64,000 nt of DNA from Fremontodendron californicum (lineage: Eukaryota; Streptophyta; Magnoliopsida; Malvales; Malvaceae). Under the pieces are notes generated by a model. The model saw only the letters and a list, made by a program, of their open reading frames with translations, had not been told where the DNA came from and did no database searches. Position numbers and translations under genes: made by a program. Location of the stretch: assembly GCA_030761205.1 (NCBI GenBank), contig JAULJL010000010.1, positions 8,837,241 through 8,901,240 of the forward strand. The letters are read 5' to 3'. Positions 1-10,921 of this stretch are shown here, one piece after another. Positions within the stretch are counted from its first letter, which is position 1. Each line of letters starts with the position of its first letter.

Positions 1-1862
1 AAGAAGAAATTGCCAACCTTCCATATTCAGATTTGCTTTCTCTTTCTTTTCCTTTTCCTTTTTCTTTTCTTTTATTATTTTTATTTTTATTGTTTTTATT
101 TTTATTTTTTATGTTTACTTGTTAATTTTTGTTTAGTATTTTAGGATTATTTAGGTTGCATGAGTTTGTTTTGTTTTGAGTCTTAGTTGTTCCTATTCTT
201 ATGTTATTAGTTCTTTTCTCTTACACATGATTCTTTCATTTGGGTTAATAGACTTACATTGAGGACAATGTAAGAATTAAGTGTGGGGGGAATGATTTAG
301 GATTTCTTTTATTTTTGGAATGATTTAGGATTTCTTTTATTTTTGTCTACTATTTTTTTTTATGAGTCTTTATTATTATTATTATTTTTTTTAGTGTGTT
401 TTAGTTCCTTTTTAATACAATGATGAGATATGAATTGCATAAGTCTAAAACAGATTTATTAGTGAGAAGATTTTCATGAGAATTGAGCTTGATGTCAACC
501 TTTTTATGAGCCAATGTTAATATGATATGTTGATTGAGAAAGAAGCATGTTTAGACTTAATCTGACTTGTATAATCATCCTTGTGAGTTTTTGAGCCTAT
601 AATGATTGATGCATTATACAAATCAATCTAATTTCTTTCTTGAGTGCTCTTATGATTACATGATTCTCTAGAACTTGCTTTAAACCGTTTGAGACTATAT
701 TGATACATGTGACAACATGAATATGATAGAGGCATTAGGATTATAACCAGAGCCAAACAGCCATCCATTATTAATGTTCCAAGAGAACACACCCTTAGTG
801 AACCAATTTGAGCCTACATTGAATAAGCTATCTCTTTGGTAACCATAACTTGTCCCTAACCTAAATATACTTATATCTTTACCTTTGTTCCAAAGATGAA
901 TTAGCATGTTTTGAGACAAGTTGCAAAGACAAAGAAGATTTATTGATAATTTGGGTTAGAAATAAGAAATAAGTGTGGGGGGAAAAGAAAGAAAAAAGTC
1001 AAGAGAAAAAGAAAGGGATCATTGTCAAATACATTCCCATATTTAAAAAAAAAAAAAAAAATCTTCTCTTGAACTTCTAGTTAAAGCAAAGAAAAAGATG
1101 TTACAAAGTTGGTTAGAATGATGCAAAGGCTCAACATGAATATTTAGCCTAGGTGACTATGTACTTGTAAAGAGTTTTGATAAGTTTCTTTGTATGATCT
1201 TATTATGTCTCTAAACTTTATGAACTCTTTGGAACCTTTGTGATATCTTTATCCTTTTGTTCTTCAACCACATTACAAACCCCTTGGCCCCATTACAACC
1301 TTGATTAAAGACCTCTTGATTCATGAAGTTGTATGATCTAAATAGTGGAGAATAGGTGGACAAGCAAGAATATGGTAGAACTGTTTTCATGAGATTGATT
1401 GAGTGTAAATACTTCACCACTACTTTAAAGAGTGAAAATCATGAGGGTATCCCATGTGAGAACTTGAGATTAAATTTGAACATGCACTATTTTGATTAAG
1501 ATATGTTATGCTAATATTGGCTTAACTCAAACAATTTACATTCAAGCATGATTTTTTGTGAAATTCTTTAAGCTATTGATTAGTTTATAAGACTTGTTCA
1601 AAGATTGTCTCTAATTTGTATTGAAAGGATTAGGAATAAATATTTTTAGTATATGTAGTTTATTTATATTTTAGTTTTTCAATGTTTGTGGGTATCGTTC
1701 TAGTAAACCCTCACGAGACTAAACTCGTCCACTAGGGACACCTAGGGGTTTAAAGGCTTGTGTCACATGCTAAGTGCCACCGTGATTTCCTACGAAAATG
1801 GATTAGATTAGATTTTCTTATTTTATTTTTATTGAGTCGTTGCTAGGGACTAGCAACAATCT

Positions 1863-1875
1863 AAGTGTGGGGGTG
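1863..1875 (+). other. Polypurine tract of the left Athila-like element
   Basis: The sequence AAGTGTGGGGGTG lies immediately before the LTR start TGATAAC. It is the expected primer site for plus-strand DNA synthesis and matches the tract of the complete element at 22491-22504. Confidence 0.8.
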
Positions 1876-2205
1876 TGATAACTCGTATAATTATATAGTT
1901 TTTAGTTATGTTTTATTATTGTTTTGTGTCAAATACGAGTTATTATTGTTTAGTCTAATTGTGTTTATGATATTTTATATTTTTATGTAATTTGGTGTTT
2001 TTCACAAGTTTCTTTGAGTGATTTCAGATTACTAGAATTAAGGGCAAATCCAGTTCAGTTCTAGTTCCGACACCTTTTGCCATATCAGCTATATCTGGAG
2101 TTTCACTGAAGCAATCAGGCTGAAATTTGTAGCCGTGGAAAGCTAAGAGGCATATCTATCTTTTAAATGTTTTACACTTCTTGAAACGGAGTCGTTTTCC
2201 CTAGA

Positions 2206-2588
2206 GAAATCGACCATCAAGTTGGCTGATGTGCAATGACATCTGTGCTGACCTGTTTTCGTATTTTGCCCATATCTGCTTATCCACATCAGAAAATGAG
2301 CTGATTCCAATGGCTATGGATCCGTAACTGATACGGGGACCTTTGTCTAGAAGACCATATGATCAGATCAGGCCTCCAATATTGACGAAATCGACCATCA
2401 AGTTGGCTGATGTGCAATGACGTCTGTGCTGACCTGTTTTCGTATTTTGCCCATATCTGCTTATCCACATCAGCAAATGAGCTGATTCCAACGGCTATGG
2501 ATCCGTAACTGATAGGGGAACCTTTTTCTAGAAGACCATGTGATCAGATCAGGCCTCCAACATTGACGAAATCGACCATCAAGTTGGA
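2206..2588 (+). repeat. 181-bp tandem duplication in the LTR U3
   Basis: Copy 1 is 2206-2386 and copy 2 is 2387-2567, followed by the first ~20 bases of a third. Each begins GAAATCGACCATCAAGTTGG. The copies differ by only a handful of substitutions. The unit lies upstream of the TATA box, so duplication would double any U3 enhancer elements in it. Confidence 0.85.
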
Positions 2589-2703
2589 TGATCAAAATTG
2601 TCATACAATATGACGAAAATTGTTAGAAAAATTCACCCACCTATTATACCTACCTTTGAAATTTGTAAAGCTTGTCTCTTGTCATTTAGCCCTCCAAAAT
2701 GTG

Positions 2704-2711
2704 TATAAATA
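2704..2711 (+). promoter_or_regulatory. TATA box of the Athila-like LTR
   Basis: TATAAATA lies within a block (AATGTGTATAAATA...GGCC) conserved at the equivalent place in both LTRs of the element at 20985-32176. It probably sets the U3/R start about 30 bases downstream. Confidence 0.6.
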
Positions 2712-3580
2712 GAGGGCCTTGGATGATTGTAGAGGATCATATTGTACATAGGTAGGATATTAGCCATTGTAATAAAATTCTCTAAGTTTTCTTATTCTTT
2801 CTTTTCTCTAGTTTTCTTTTTCTTTAGAAAGAGCAAGAGGTTGGATAATTAATATTCTTCTTCTTCTTCTTTCTTTCTTTTATTTTCTTCTTAGATTCTA
2901 TTTAATTTTATGTTTATAATGCCTATGCTAGGCTAAACTTCTATTTGGTTAAGGGTGATTTCAAAGCCCTAGACATGTTTTGTGATTGATTTTCAGATTC
3001 TATCTATCATTAATTTTCTATCAAAGTTGCTTATGTTCTTCTACAAGAATTGTTCATGATGTTGTCTTGATTTATTTAGGTGTACAACTAGATAGATCTT
3101 GATAATTATCTATTGCTAGTCTAGGAGTCTTGATCCGTGTAATTGTCTTGATTTCCTATTCATAAGTGGCAATTTGTGATTAATGATTATGGTCAAGTTT
3201 TCAATAATTGCAAAGTGGAACATAACCTAAGTTGAACAATCCGAGCTTATGTGTTTGTTGCTTAGATCAACCTATCTTTCTCATCATAAAGCTGCCATTA
3301 AATTGAATTTAGAGAGCTTATTCTAGGTTGTTTAATGGTTAGAGATTAAATAGAGAGCTTGTTCTATTTAACGACAAACTAAGGAAAGATTGGGATAACA
3401 GAGCTTGTTGTTATCTACGGTTGTTAACTTTGATAGTTGGTTGATATTGATAGATCTGAAATTGATTCCTAATGATGTCTAGTGGTGGAGAATGAAACCT
3501 TAACCATATTTTTCATATTTGATTCTTCTTACTTACTTGTTTTCTTACTTTTCTAGTTTGCTTATTTTTATAAGTATATT

Positions 3581-3698
3581 TATTTTTATTGGCTGGTTAT
3601 ACCGCCTAATTTGTATATTAACTTTGTTTTATTTTTATTGGCTGGTTATACCGCCTAATTTAGTATATATATTTTTATTGGCTGGTTATACCGCCTTG
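3581..3698 (+). repeat. Triplicated TTTTTATTGGCTGGTTATACCGCC block
   Basis: Three near-identical copies of a ~28-base block start near 3583, 3632 and 3672. A single copy of the same block, in the same orientation relative to the element, lies in the leader of the complete Athila-like element (30590-30615, reverse complement). There it is outside the LTR, between PBS and gag. Confidence 0.75.
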
Positions 3699-3901
3699 CA
3701 TCTTATTCTTATTATTTACTTTAGTTTAAATCTGGCTTCAAAACCCCTTTTCTTTTATTGTTTTCTTTGAACGTAAGTTATAAACTAATAACTCATAGAT
3801 TAAAACCCAATCCCTGAGGACTCGACCCTTGCTAATCATTATACTTACAATTGATCTTTTTATTGCAAGGTTAAATAAGATACACTCTTTTGGGTGCATC
3901 A

Positions 3902-4876
3902 ATATCTCCACCAGAGGCTTCAGCTATCACCACCGAAGACTTCTTCATTTTTAAAACTGTAAAATTCTGGATATCTCCACCAGAAGCTTTGGCTATCACC
4001 ACCAAAGACTTGCTCAATATAAAATTCTAGATAACTCATCTAGAAGAAGATTTCTCATGTTTCAAAATTATAAAACCCTGGATATCTCCACCAGAGGCTT
4101 CAGCTATCACCACTGAAGACTTGTTCACTTTTAAAACTGCAAAATTCTGGATATCACCACCAGAATACTTGCTCATTGTAAAATTCTGGGTAACTCCTTC
4201 AGAATAAAATTTCTCATGTTTTCAAAATTATAAAACCCTGGATATCTCCACCAGAGGTTTCAGCTATCACCACTGAAGACTTGTTCACTTTTAAAACTGC
4301 AAAATTCTGGATATCCCCACCAGAAGCTTTGGCTATCACCACCAAAGACTTGCTCATTGTAAAATTCTGGGTAACTCCTTCAGAATAAAATTTCTCATTT
4401 TTCAAAATTATAAAACCCTGGATATCTCCACCAGAGGCTTCAGCTATCACCACTGAAGACTTGTTCATTTTTAAAACTGCAAAATTCTAGATATCACCAC
4501 CAGAAGCTTTGGCTATCACCACCAAAGACTTGCTCATTGTAAAATTCTGGTAACTTCTTCAGAAGAAGATTTCTCATGTTTCAAAATTATAAAACCCTGG
4601 ATATCTCCACCAGAGGCTTCAGCTATCACCACCGAAGACTTGTTCACTTTTAAAAACTGTAAAATTCTGGATATCCCCACCAGAAGCTTTGGCTATCACC
4701 ACCAAAGACTTGCTCATTGTAAAATTTTTGAGTAACTCCTTCAGAAGAAGATTTCTCATGTTTCAAAATTATAAAACCCTGGATATCTCCACCAGAGGCT
4801 TCAGCTATCACCACCGAAGACTTGTTCACTTTTAAAACTGTAAAATTCTGGATATCCCCACCAGAAGCTTTGAGAA
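3902..4876 (-). repeat. Higher-order tandem array, ~180-bp period
   Basis: Six starts of the largest unit are visible at about 3902, 4082, 4242, 4422, 4601 and 4783. Each ~180-bp unit has three subunits: a ~69-bp part (ATATCTCCACCAGAGGCTTC...), a related ~60-bp part (ATATCCCCACCAGAAGCTTT...) and a ~50-bp part (GTAACTCCTTCAGAAGAAG...). On the minus strand, the sense strand of the host element, units read as a repeated peptide of the form VVIAEASGGDIQ. The longest open stretch is 4214-4468. Tandem repeats in the 3' untranslated region are known for Ogre/Tat elements. Confidence 0.85.
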
Positions 4877-5340
4877 ATGATGCAGATGCACATGTCTTTT
4901 AACAAGGTGCTCATGCTTCATGGTGCAAATGTAAAATATTTCTTAGTGCAAATGCAAATGGCCTGGATTGATGCCCATGTTTCATGATGCAGATGCCCCT
5001 ACTAATTGTGTTCATGTAACTGGTTTATGAATGGTGTAACTACAATTACCACACAACAATGAAAATGCAATGATTCTAGAAATGATGCAATTGCTTGAGA
5101 TGACACAAATGCGAATTCCATGAAGAATGTAAATGTAAAGGAAAAATGCAGATGCTTATGGAATAATGCCAATGCAAATACCCATGAATGATGCAAATGC
5201 TTGCCGACACTGTGCAGATGCAAAAGCTCGATAAAGAGATGAGTGCTCATGAGTGATGTAAATGCCCCCGGTTGTTTTTCTAGACTTTGGCTTAGCCTTT
5301 CAAATTCATTTTTCCTCTTCAAATCAGAGTATTTCTTCAA
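4877..5340. repeat. Low-complexity GATGCAAATG-rich stretch
   Basis: Irregular repeats of GATGCAAATGC-type words follow the tandem array. A 112-aa minus-strand open frame (5002-5340, His/Phe rich) is a by-product of this bias and does not look like a protein. Confidence 0.6.
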
Positions 5341-7684
5341 TTCATTTTGGCTATTCTCTTTGCCCCAAAAGTTTTCAAACTTTCATCAATAGAGATCTGA
5401 ACTGAGTTTGATTTCTTCTTCTCATATCTGGAAGTCAAGACCTATCCTGGCAGTTCTATACCTTTGGGTTAGAAAAACCCTTGTCTCATGCCAACATCAA
5501 AAATGGGTATTTCAAAAATATTTTTATTTGTTTTCGCATTTTGAAAACTTCTGAACAAAAAATATTAACCCCACAATGTGTGATATATAAATCTTTTGAA
5601 GACTGATGATCATTGTTAGAAATTTCTCTAAGTATCAATCAGGGTTTTTCCAACTGGGATTGGCAAGGCTTGGTATAACAAGATTCTGGCGTTTCCAGGA
5701 AAACTTCATGACAAAAATGTATATCCCTTCTAGGCTCACAAATGGAACTGGTTTTATAAATCATGAATTTATTGAGAACCAAACAAATTCAACATTCTTT
5801 TAGTTTCCATATCAAGGCATTTTGGCAAGCGTCAAGATTGGTCGGGATGTTCAAACCGAAAAGTTTAATCTTGGAGAAAAAGTTTCAATTTTTTGAAGAC
5901 AATCCTCTGAATGAGAGTTGGCAATTTGGGGGTTCAAGAATTCCTAGATGTTCCTCGATGACCACCCCTTTAAGAAAATCTTTTCTTTTGTGGTATCGGC
6001 ACTATCATCGATGGCACCGAAAATTCTCATTTTACTCTAGACCGCCCGTTTTTGGGTTTTCGCCCTAGAGTCCCATTCTTTCCATTTTTTTTTTTGTTCA
6101 TTGTTTTACCATGCACTTGAGAATTCTAAATTCTTCCTTAGTGAAATGATAATTCGATGAAATGGGATAAAATTTGAGGAAAAACCTTTCAAATTAAATA
6201 TTCATGCTTGATCAAAATGGACTTTTAAAGCATATAATGTAGGCCATGGCTCAGGGTTCAGAAAGAAAGAATAAATAGGCCCAAGATATGTGTTTGAGGG
6301 TAATCAGATCAAGGATCATTTCTTGAGGAGGATTCTCTTTGAAGCATTTGTCCCTTCTTGGACATTTCTTTCCTTTTGACTTTTGTGTCTTTCTTTCCTC
6401 GTTCTTGGCTTTCAATTTGCCATGTCTTTCACACATTTTGTTTTCTTTTTTATTGTGTTTTTTTGTTTTTCTTGGCTTTTATTTCGCCATCTTTTCCTCT
6501 TCTTTTTTCTTTGACAGAGTGCGCCCGTATTTATTCGGGGCTCCATTTGCTTTGTGTCTATCCTTGAGCTGTCACTCATTTTTCAATGATCTTTGAAAAG
6601 ACCTTTCCTCGCATTTGCCCCCCAGTGTAGAGGGTAATCCTTGATCAGGGTTCAAAGAAGAAAGAATTCTTTTGGCTCAAAAGGGGTGACTATGGATAAT
6701 AAATTTTTTTTTTTTTTTTTTTTTTGAAAGGGATATGAAAGATGGCCATTTCTCATGTCAAGCACAAATATTCACATTGAAAAGCAATCCCCAGGGGAAA
6801 TAGATATTCAGAATTTCATTTTGCACTTTGGAATCATCTGAATTCTCACATGCATGATATCACGATTTTTCTTTTTTTTTTCGTCGCATCCCCCCAATGA
6901 TTCATGCATTAGCCCATCCTTCTTTACCATGTGTCCATCATTTCCATATATGATGCCCCAATTTGATTAACCATGAGAATCTGTATCAACGAGGAACATA
7001 GAAAGTCTAGGTCTATTTTGAAAAGGCTGAGTTTCCAATCTGAGTTTTTTTTGAAGAGATAAGGAAAATATGACCCAAAAACGGGTTTTCTCTGGGACAA
7101 GGGATAATCTAGTTTAATCATTGTGCCCCAGGATGTCAATCATGAAGTGATGTTTGGGCAATTAGTGTTTTGTGGTTATTGGGAAAGGTCATGAATGGTT
7201 TTAGCACAATCTTGACACACACCAAATTATCAAAATCTAGACTCTTGAAAGAATGTCTCATTTGTTTGATTTTCAAGGAATTCGAAAAATTTCAAAATGT
7301 TCGTTCCTTTGTTCATAGCCTAGACTAGGATTTACATCCTTGCTTATTCTACAATGACAATACATCTCTTTTTTTCATTCATTTTTCCTTGAAGCATTAG
7401 GTCTTTCAAGTGCTCTTGGTTTAAGAGATTTAGGCTTAGGAAAACCTAAAGAGAATGGAGAAGGTATTGGGTCATTTGTAACACTGATCATCAATCTTCT
7501 TGAGACTATCCATCACTAAAAATTCCTTAATGCTTGTTTTTGCAAATTCAAGTTATTGTTGAAACACAACAAACACAAAGCATTTAAAATTCAAAATTCA
7601 TTTAATTCATGTAGATGTTAACATGAGACAAGTGCTTTTATCATCACAGTGTATAGAACTACATGCGTCAAAAACCTAATATGA
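5341..7684 (-). other. Non-coding 3' region of the pol-less Tat element
   Basis: Pyrimidine-rich sequence with only short, low-complexity open frames. 6140-6890 is clearly similar to 32480-33160 in the sister Tat element, where it lies downstream of integrase. 6890-7684 holds no recognisable protease, RT or IN codons on either strand by eye. The gag stop at 7685 therefore leads directly into 3' untranslated sequence. Confidence 0.6.
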
Positions 7685-9139
7685 TCATGCACAATGTTTC
7701 TTATGACACTTGGCTTCCCCATCTTCAAAACTTATCGAACCAGCCTTGATGAGATCTCTGACCTTGTACTTCAAAGCGGGGCAGTTCTCTGTTGAGTGAC
7801 CTTGATTGCCAGAATGGTACCCACAACACTCATTAGCATCATACCAGCTCGGATAAGGGGGCTTCAGAGGCGCTATTTGCATGGGTGTCACAAGGTGATT
7901 CTGGATGAGTTGAGGTAGTAGCTCACTGTATGTCACAGGAATCGGGTCAACCTGATTTATTTTTCGCTTTTTATGCCCCCTTCGATTATTCCCGAGGATG
8001 TTCGATTGATAGACAGATGTAAATTTTGGTGTAGTTGCAGTCATTGGTTGGTAGGGATAAAAACCTTGAGAGACATTGTTCAGGGTAGAGTTAAATGGCT
8101 GATACGAGGAGAATTGGGGAGATGGGGCAAAGTCTTCCACGACTTGGGTATCTTCCTTTTTATTTTCAGATGCCCTGTTCTTGGTATTGGATGTTCTTTC
8201 TCCTTCAATTTTCCCATCCTTGATAGCATTCTCAATCATCTCCCCTGAAATTACCATGTCCGAAAAATTCTTCATGGTGTTGCCGACAAGTCTATCGTAG
8301 TATGGGGCCTGTAGTGTATTCACAAAAAGGACAGTGGTTTCCTTCTGAGTTAAAGGTGGTTGTACTTGGACGACCAGGCTCATCCACCGTTGCGCATATT
8401 CTTTGAAGCTCTCAGTAGCTCTTTTCTTCATATTTTGCAATGTGAGACGGTCAGGCGCCATGTCGGTCATATGCTTGTACTGGTTTAGAAAAGCCCTAGC
8501 CAAATCATTCCAAGAGCGTATCTGGTCCTTGCTCAACTGACTATACCACCTAATTGCGGACCCGCTGAGGCTATCCTGAAAACAGTGAATCAAAAGCTTA
8601 TCATTACCTATATGACTCGTCATCTTCCGGCAGAACATAGTGATGTGGGCTGATGGATCGGTCGTCCCGTCATATTTCACAAAGTCAGGGATCTTGAACT
8701 TAGGAGGAATGACTAAATCGAGGACCAAGCATCGTTCTTTCGCCTCCACACTTCCGAATACATCTGTTCTTTCTATTGCCCGAAGCCTTTCATCTAACAA
8801 CTGATATTTCCCTTGGGAATCTGCCAACTCAACCTCATTTACTGCAACCCTTTTCAACTTTGCCTGTTCAGCTAGATCATCTGAGTTTAGGACATTGACG
8901 AGGTTAACAGTGTTCTGGGCATCACTTATTATGACCTCATCTTGGCCCTTTTGTGCCTCTAACCCTTCTCTGGCGATAACGTTTTCGGTGTATCCTTTTC
9001 CTTTGATTACGGCAGACATCAGCTCCATCAATTTAGTCATCTGACCTTTAGATTCTGCTTGAGATTTTGCTAGCTGTTCTCGCAATTCTCTCTGTTCCCT
9101 TTCCATTTTTTCCATTCGGGCAACATGTTCATCCTCCAT
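7685..9139 (-). CDS. Gag polyprotein of Tat/Ogre-like retrotransposon (484 aa, intact)
   Basis: Capsid-nucleocapsid protein that would form the virus-like particle and package the element RNA. Residues 1-45 are a charged coiled coil (MEKMEREQRELREQLAKSQ). Residues ~145-295 are the retrotransposon gag core, with PPKFKIPDFVKYDGTTDP, FQDSLSGSAIRWY and a W-x-LARAFLNQY segment. A basic linker (RRGHKKRK, ~386-393) precedes a proline-rich PIPVTYSELLPQLIQNH motif. The zinc-knuckle-like CGYHSGNQGHSTENC follows at ~439-453. The ATG at 9139 opens the coiled coil and has the same start as the decayed gag at 39187. The frame is uninterrupted, unlike in the sister element. It ends in CHKKHCA without running into protease, so the product appears to be gag alone. 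Confidence 0.85.
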   Translation of the reverse strand: MEDEHVARMEKMEREQRELREQLAKSQAESKGQMTKLMELMSAVIKGKGYTENVIAREGLEAQKGQDEVIISDAQNTVNLVNVLNSDDLAEQAKLKRVAVNEVELADSQGKYQLLDERLRAIERTDVFGSVEAKERCLVLDLVIPPKFKIPDFVKYDGTTDPSAHITMFCRKMTSHIGNDKLLIHCFQDSLSGSAIRWYSQLSKDQIRSWNDLARAFLNQYKHMTDMAPDRLTLQNMKKRATESFKEYAQRWMSLVVQVQPPLTQKETTVLFVNTLQAPYYDRLVGNTMKNFSDMVISGEMIENAIKDGKIEGERTSNTKNRASENKKEDTQVVEDFAPSPQFSSYQPFNSTLNNVSQGFYPYQPMTATTPKFTSVYQSNILGNNRRGHKKRKINQVDPIPVTYSELLPQLIQNHLVTPMQIAPLKPPYPSWYDANECCGYHSGNQGHSTENCPALKYKVRDLIKAGSISFEDGEAKCHKKHCA

Positions 9140-9970
9140 AGCACCAGCCTGTATTAAAAGTGTACTCAGTACTTCTTCTGATTTGAAATGGAAATTCTTT
9201 CAAAGACTCCTAAAGCCAAGCCAACTTCTATTCTATTTTCCCCAAAATGTATGTCATGATGAATGAGCCATGAATGCAATTTGATGCATGTGAAGCCTAA
9301 ACAATATGATGTATGGACATGTATAATGGAAACATGCTGACCATATATGTAATAAATGCAATCACAATGCCAACATGTTGCAAACAAAGAATAAACAAAT
9401 CAACACATGGATATATGCAATGACTGATCATGTGCATTTCAGCATATTTCCCAATGAATGTTCATATGTTCTATGAATGCAACATGGTGTCAATTATGAT
9501 ACATGCAAACAATGAATGATTGATACAGAGTATATACAAAGAAAATCATACTAACCATGTGTGTCATGAATGTGACCTAATGCTAATCATGATGTATGTA
9601 ATAAGCAAATTAATGCATAGATATATACAGAAAAATCATGCTGATTACGAATGCATGAATGCAACCTGACAAATAATTGATGGGATGCAAAATGGAAATG
9701 GGGAAATATCACGGAGGAAATAAGAATCGGAGGAACTTAATCATCAACCTCTCATTAATTTGAAACATAATCAATTCATTCCCACATCAACATTCACAAT
9801 GGTATAAACCATGTTTTACAAAATTTGAACAGTGGTTAAGACTGTCCTTACAAGCACTTTATTCTTCCTAACATCCTAAGGCTATAAGAGCCGGCTACTG
9901 AAAAAGTGAAATCCTATTACATCATATAAGACTGAAGTCTTTCCACCTCAATGATGTAAATCTCCCAATC
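9140..9970 (-). other. Spacer between the 316-aa ORF and gag
   Basis: AT-rich sequence with many ATG/GCATG words (TGCATGAATGCAACC type). I see no coding sequence, RNA gene or splice-supported exon. Confidence 0.5.
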
Positions 9971-10921
9971 CTAATGACGCTTTCCTAGTCCTCTATCAAT
10001 CAGTGTCGTGGGATCCAACCACTTGGCATTTATAAGAGTTTGCACTTTTTTTTTGAATGCCATACAGTCTTCAATGTTATGGCCAACAATTCCACAATGA
10101 TAATCACATTTTGCATTTGGATTATACCACCTTGGATATGGTGGTAACAGGGGTTTCAATGGGACACAGGCAACCATGTGATTTTGGATCAGTATAGGGA
10201 GGAGCTCTTGGTAGCTGATTGGAATGGGATCAAAAGGCATTTGGGTCTTATCCTGGGGTTGTTTCTTAGTTACACATGGCCTAGGAGTTGGGGCACTTGG
10301 TGGTGGCACTAAGGTCCGAACCAGAGTGTTTACATGGAGATGTGGCGGAACAGCATGGTGAGGGTATGGATTCGGATACGGGGCCTTTGGAGGTTGTACA
10401 TAGCTCGAGGTTCCTATCCCAGATGCTGGATAAGGTGGTTGATGAGGGAAATAGTATGAACTGGTAGTTGTTGGTGATGGAGTGGGATTCGGGAATCCCG
10501 TAGTGGTCATCCCAATGGACGATTGGACCATGGTAGGGTGGGGATACTGGCTTGGACCTCGAACAGTTTGCAGGTATGGTACAGGATCCAAGGTTTCTAT
10601 CTTTGGTATCAGGCTCTCAGGTTTAATCATTTTCACGATTTTGTCCATAATTTCATCAGGATTGCAACCTTTGTGGCATTGACAAGCGCAGGATCCAGCA
10701 AGGATTATGTGTTCTGGGCCTAATGGTTTTGGTTGATCCGAAGATGATGCGAAGCCCTGAGAAAGTTCACCTTTACTGTTACCCATATCCTCAACCATTT
10801 TCAGCAATTTGGCAAGTTGTTTCTTCACCTTTCGGATTTCATGTCCATATTCCTCTTGATTGCGTTCCAAAGCACCCAATCGTTCCTCCGATTCATTCCT
10901 CATATCTCGAATCCCTTTCAT
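9971..10921 (-). CDS. Second gag-like ORF with nucleocapsid module (316 aa)
   Basis: Residues 1-50 are a charged coiled coil. A cysteine cluster CACQCHKGC follows at ~78-86. A long Pro/Tyr/Thr-rich linker spans ~120-225. A C-terminal module (~230-300) closely parallels the end of the downstream gag: DPIPISYQELLPILIQNHM, PPYPRWYNPNA, then the knuckle CDYHCGIVGHNIEDC at 272-286. The central gag capsid core is missing. The order 5' LTR, this ORF, gag suggests either a partial gag duplication or an ORF1-like accessory protein that gained a nucleocapsid tail. It may bind RNA; the function is inferred only. The ATG at 10921 opens the coiled coil. Confidence 0.7.
   Translation of the reverse strand: MKGIRDMRNESEERLGALERNQEEYGHEIRKVKKQLAKLLKMVEDMGNSKGELSQGFASSSDQPKPLGPEHIILAGSCACQCHKGCNPDEIMDKIVKMIKPESLIPKIETLDPVPYLQTVRGPSQYPHPTMVQSSIGMTTTGFPNPTPSPTTTSSYYFPHQPPYPASGIGTSSYVQPPKAPYPNPYPHHAVPPHLHVNTLVRTLVPPPSAPTPRPCVTKKQPQDKTQMPFDPIPISYQELLPILIQNHMVACVPLKPLLPPYPRWYNPNAKCDYHCGIVGHNIEDCMAFKKKVQTLINAKWLDPTTLIDRGLGKRH

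Larger units (their letters stand above)
1..3901 (+). mobile_element. Athila-like Ty3/gypsy LTR retrotransposon, 3' part (enters from the left edge)
   Basis: Only the 3' internal region and 3' LTR are in the window. The internal part (1-1875) has no convincing coding sequence. It carries three purine tracts of the AAGTGTGGGGG type (near 280, 970 and 1863) and a TTGAGGACAATG block near 253. The complete Athila-like element at 20985-32176 has a counterpart block next to its own 3' LTR. The LTR starts TGATAACTCG exactly like that element, but the second half of the LTR differs, so it is a related but distinct family. It abuts a tandem array in mid-unit, so it probably inserted into that array. 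The 5' half and the second target-site copy lie outside the window. Confidence 0.8.
1876..3901 (+). repeat. 3' LTR of the left Athila-like element (about 2.0 kb)
   Basis: It begins TGATAACTCG directly after the polypurine tract and ends TGGGTGCATCA, so it has TG...CA termini. Its first part (roughly 1876-2800) is similar to the LTRs of the element at 20985-32176; the rest is largely different. It contains a TATA box, a 181-bp tandem duplication and a triplicated short block. The end at 3901 is inferred from the CA dinucleotide and the abrupt start of the tandem array. Confidence 0.75.

Noticed and set aside
5606..6068. Plus-strand frames of 65 and 101 aa
   Set aside because: They lie antisense within a retroelement non-coding region and are absent from the homologous sister region.
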